From assembly GCA_007122555.1 (NCBI GenBank), contig SKTL01000138.1, positions 1 through 6,014 of the forward strand: a DNA stretch of 6,014 nucleotides. Reading direction: 5' to 3'. The translations under genes and the position numbers were made by a program. This document shows, piece after piece, positions 5,688 to 6,014 of this stretch; position 1 is the first letter of the stretch; every line of letters begins with the position of its first letter. The stretch comes from Thermomicrobiaceae bacterium (GTDB lineage Bacteria > Chloroflexota > Chloroflexia > Thermomicrobiales > Thermomicrobiaceae). A model generated the notes under the pieces. The model saw only the letters and a program-made list of their open reading frames with translations, was not told where the DNA came from and did not search any database.

Positions 5688-5722
5688 GCGGGTTCATTTC
5701 AAGGAGCTCTGCACAAACCCGC
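5688..5722 (+). repeat. Inverted repeat that competes with the downstream hairpin
   Basis: GCGGGTT (5688-5694) is complementary to AACCCGC (5716-5722) with 21 bases between. The right arm shares bases 5718-5722 with the left arm of the strong hairpin at 5718-5744, so only one structure can form at a time, although the downstream hairpin is clearly more stable. The loop contains AAGGAG (5701-5706) with no start codon at a usable distance. Confidence 0.35.
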
Positions 5723-5744
5723 GGTCGGGATTCCCGACCGCGGG
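5718..5744 (+). terminator. Strong GC hairpin, probable transcription terminator
   Basis: CCCGCGGTCGGG (5718-5729) and CCCGACCGCGGG (5733-5744) form a perfect 12-bp stem with an ATT loop, 45 bases after the selenoprotein stop. It is preceded by AAA and followed only by CGTGTT, so a proper T-run is missing; such hairpins still often end transcription in GC-rich bacteria. It may instead act as a leader attenuator for what follows. Confidence 0.6.
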
Positions 5745-5763
5745 CGTGTTGAGGAGGAGAGAA

Positions 5764-5796
5764 ATGGATTTTGGTGGTCAACCGACGTTTGTTTGA
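5764..5796 (+). CDS. Tiny ORF with an excellent ribosome binding site (10 residues)
   Basis: The ATG follows GAGGAGGAG (5751-5759) by 4 bases, the best ribosome binding site in the window, yet the frame reads only MDFGGQPTFV before TGA at 5794-5796. It directly follows the strong hairpin. It could be a leader peptide, the start of a gene broken by a point mutation, or chance. The frame stays open from 5797 to the window end, but that translation resembles nothing I know. Confidence 0.3.
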   Translation: MDFGGQPTFV

Positions 5797-6014
5797 ATAA
5801 AGATCAATCGTCTGGGACCCAGCTTGCAGCATCTCGACTGCCTCGTTGACGTCGATCCGTGTGGCTCGGGATCATTCCTCGCCAACGCCCCACCTGATGC
5901 AGATCCTGTGCCATCATATGTGGGACGATTGCGCGTTCAGGACATTCGGGATGTATCCGGCAAATCGAGAAGGGATCCCGCCTTATGGCGTCACGTGAGG
6001 AACTTCGGCAACGG
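5797..6014. other. Unassigned sequence to the window edge
   Basis: I see no recognisable gene here. The plus frame starting at 5797 has no stop to 6014 (72 codons) but follows a TGA and gives no family-like protein. The plus frame from 5798 opens after TAA and stops at TGA in the last 20 bases or so. All three minus frames contain stops. The region may be intergenic, or may hold a decayed or truncated gene whose rest lies beyond the window. Confidence 0.4.

Noticed and set aside
1..6014. CRISPR array, tRNA, rRNA, insertion sequence or attachment site
   Set aside because: I found no regularly spaced repeats, cloverleaf-like sequence, transposase motifs or flanking direct repeats in the window.

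Overview
The window reads as chromosomal DNA from a moderately GC-rich free-living bacterium (judged by eye, not computed). A transketolase split into two adjacent genes, a MazF-type toxin with a ribbon-helix-helix partner, a CsaA-type protein and a selenoprotein together would fit a Chloroflexota-like or similar environmental lineage. That assignment is tentative: there is no rRNA or other phylogenetic marker here. The organism must also carry the selenocysteine machinery (selA, selB, selC, selD), none of which lies in this window.

Layout: (1) 1-600, plus strand, the 3' part of a Nudix hydrolase of the IPP-isomerase-like type, convergent with (2) 628-1494, minus strand, a DUF72/YecE family protein. 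(3) 1495-1621 is a divergent control region with face-to-face promoter-like elements and an imperfect palindrome. (4) 1622-2321, plus strand, is a two-gene toxin-antitoxin module (RHH antitoxin, then MazF/PemK-like toxin) with overlapping genes. (5) 2434-4223, minus strand, holds the two halves of a split transketolase joined by an ATGA overlap. (6) 4224-4410 is a divergent promoter region. (7) 4411-4746, plus strand, is csaA. (8) 4760-4781 is a near-perfect palindrome. (9) 4878-5672, plus strand, is one gene interrupted by an in-frame TGA at 5367-5369. (10) 5673-6014 holds a strong GC hairpin, a possible competing hairpin, a tiny ORF with an excellent ribosome binding site, and sequence I do not recognise.

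The most interesting item is the gene at 4878-5672. A conventional gene caller would report two unrelated ORFs, ending at 5369 and starting at 5388. Both are in the same frame, the second has no ribosome binding site, and together they make one 264-residue protein resembling the glycine/sarcosine/betaine/D-proline reductase selenoprotein B family. The TGA falls exactly at the first position of a redox motif, giving U-P-V-C. Eighteen bases after the TGA is the loop of a perfect 6-bp stem, where a bacterial SECIS element should be. I read it as a selenoprotein standing outside any recognisable glycine-reductase operon.

Apart from the toxin-antitoxin pair and the transketolase halves, the genes look like independent transcription units rather than one pathway.
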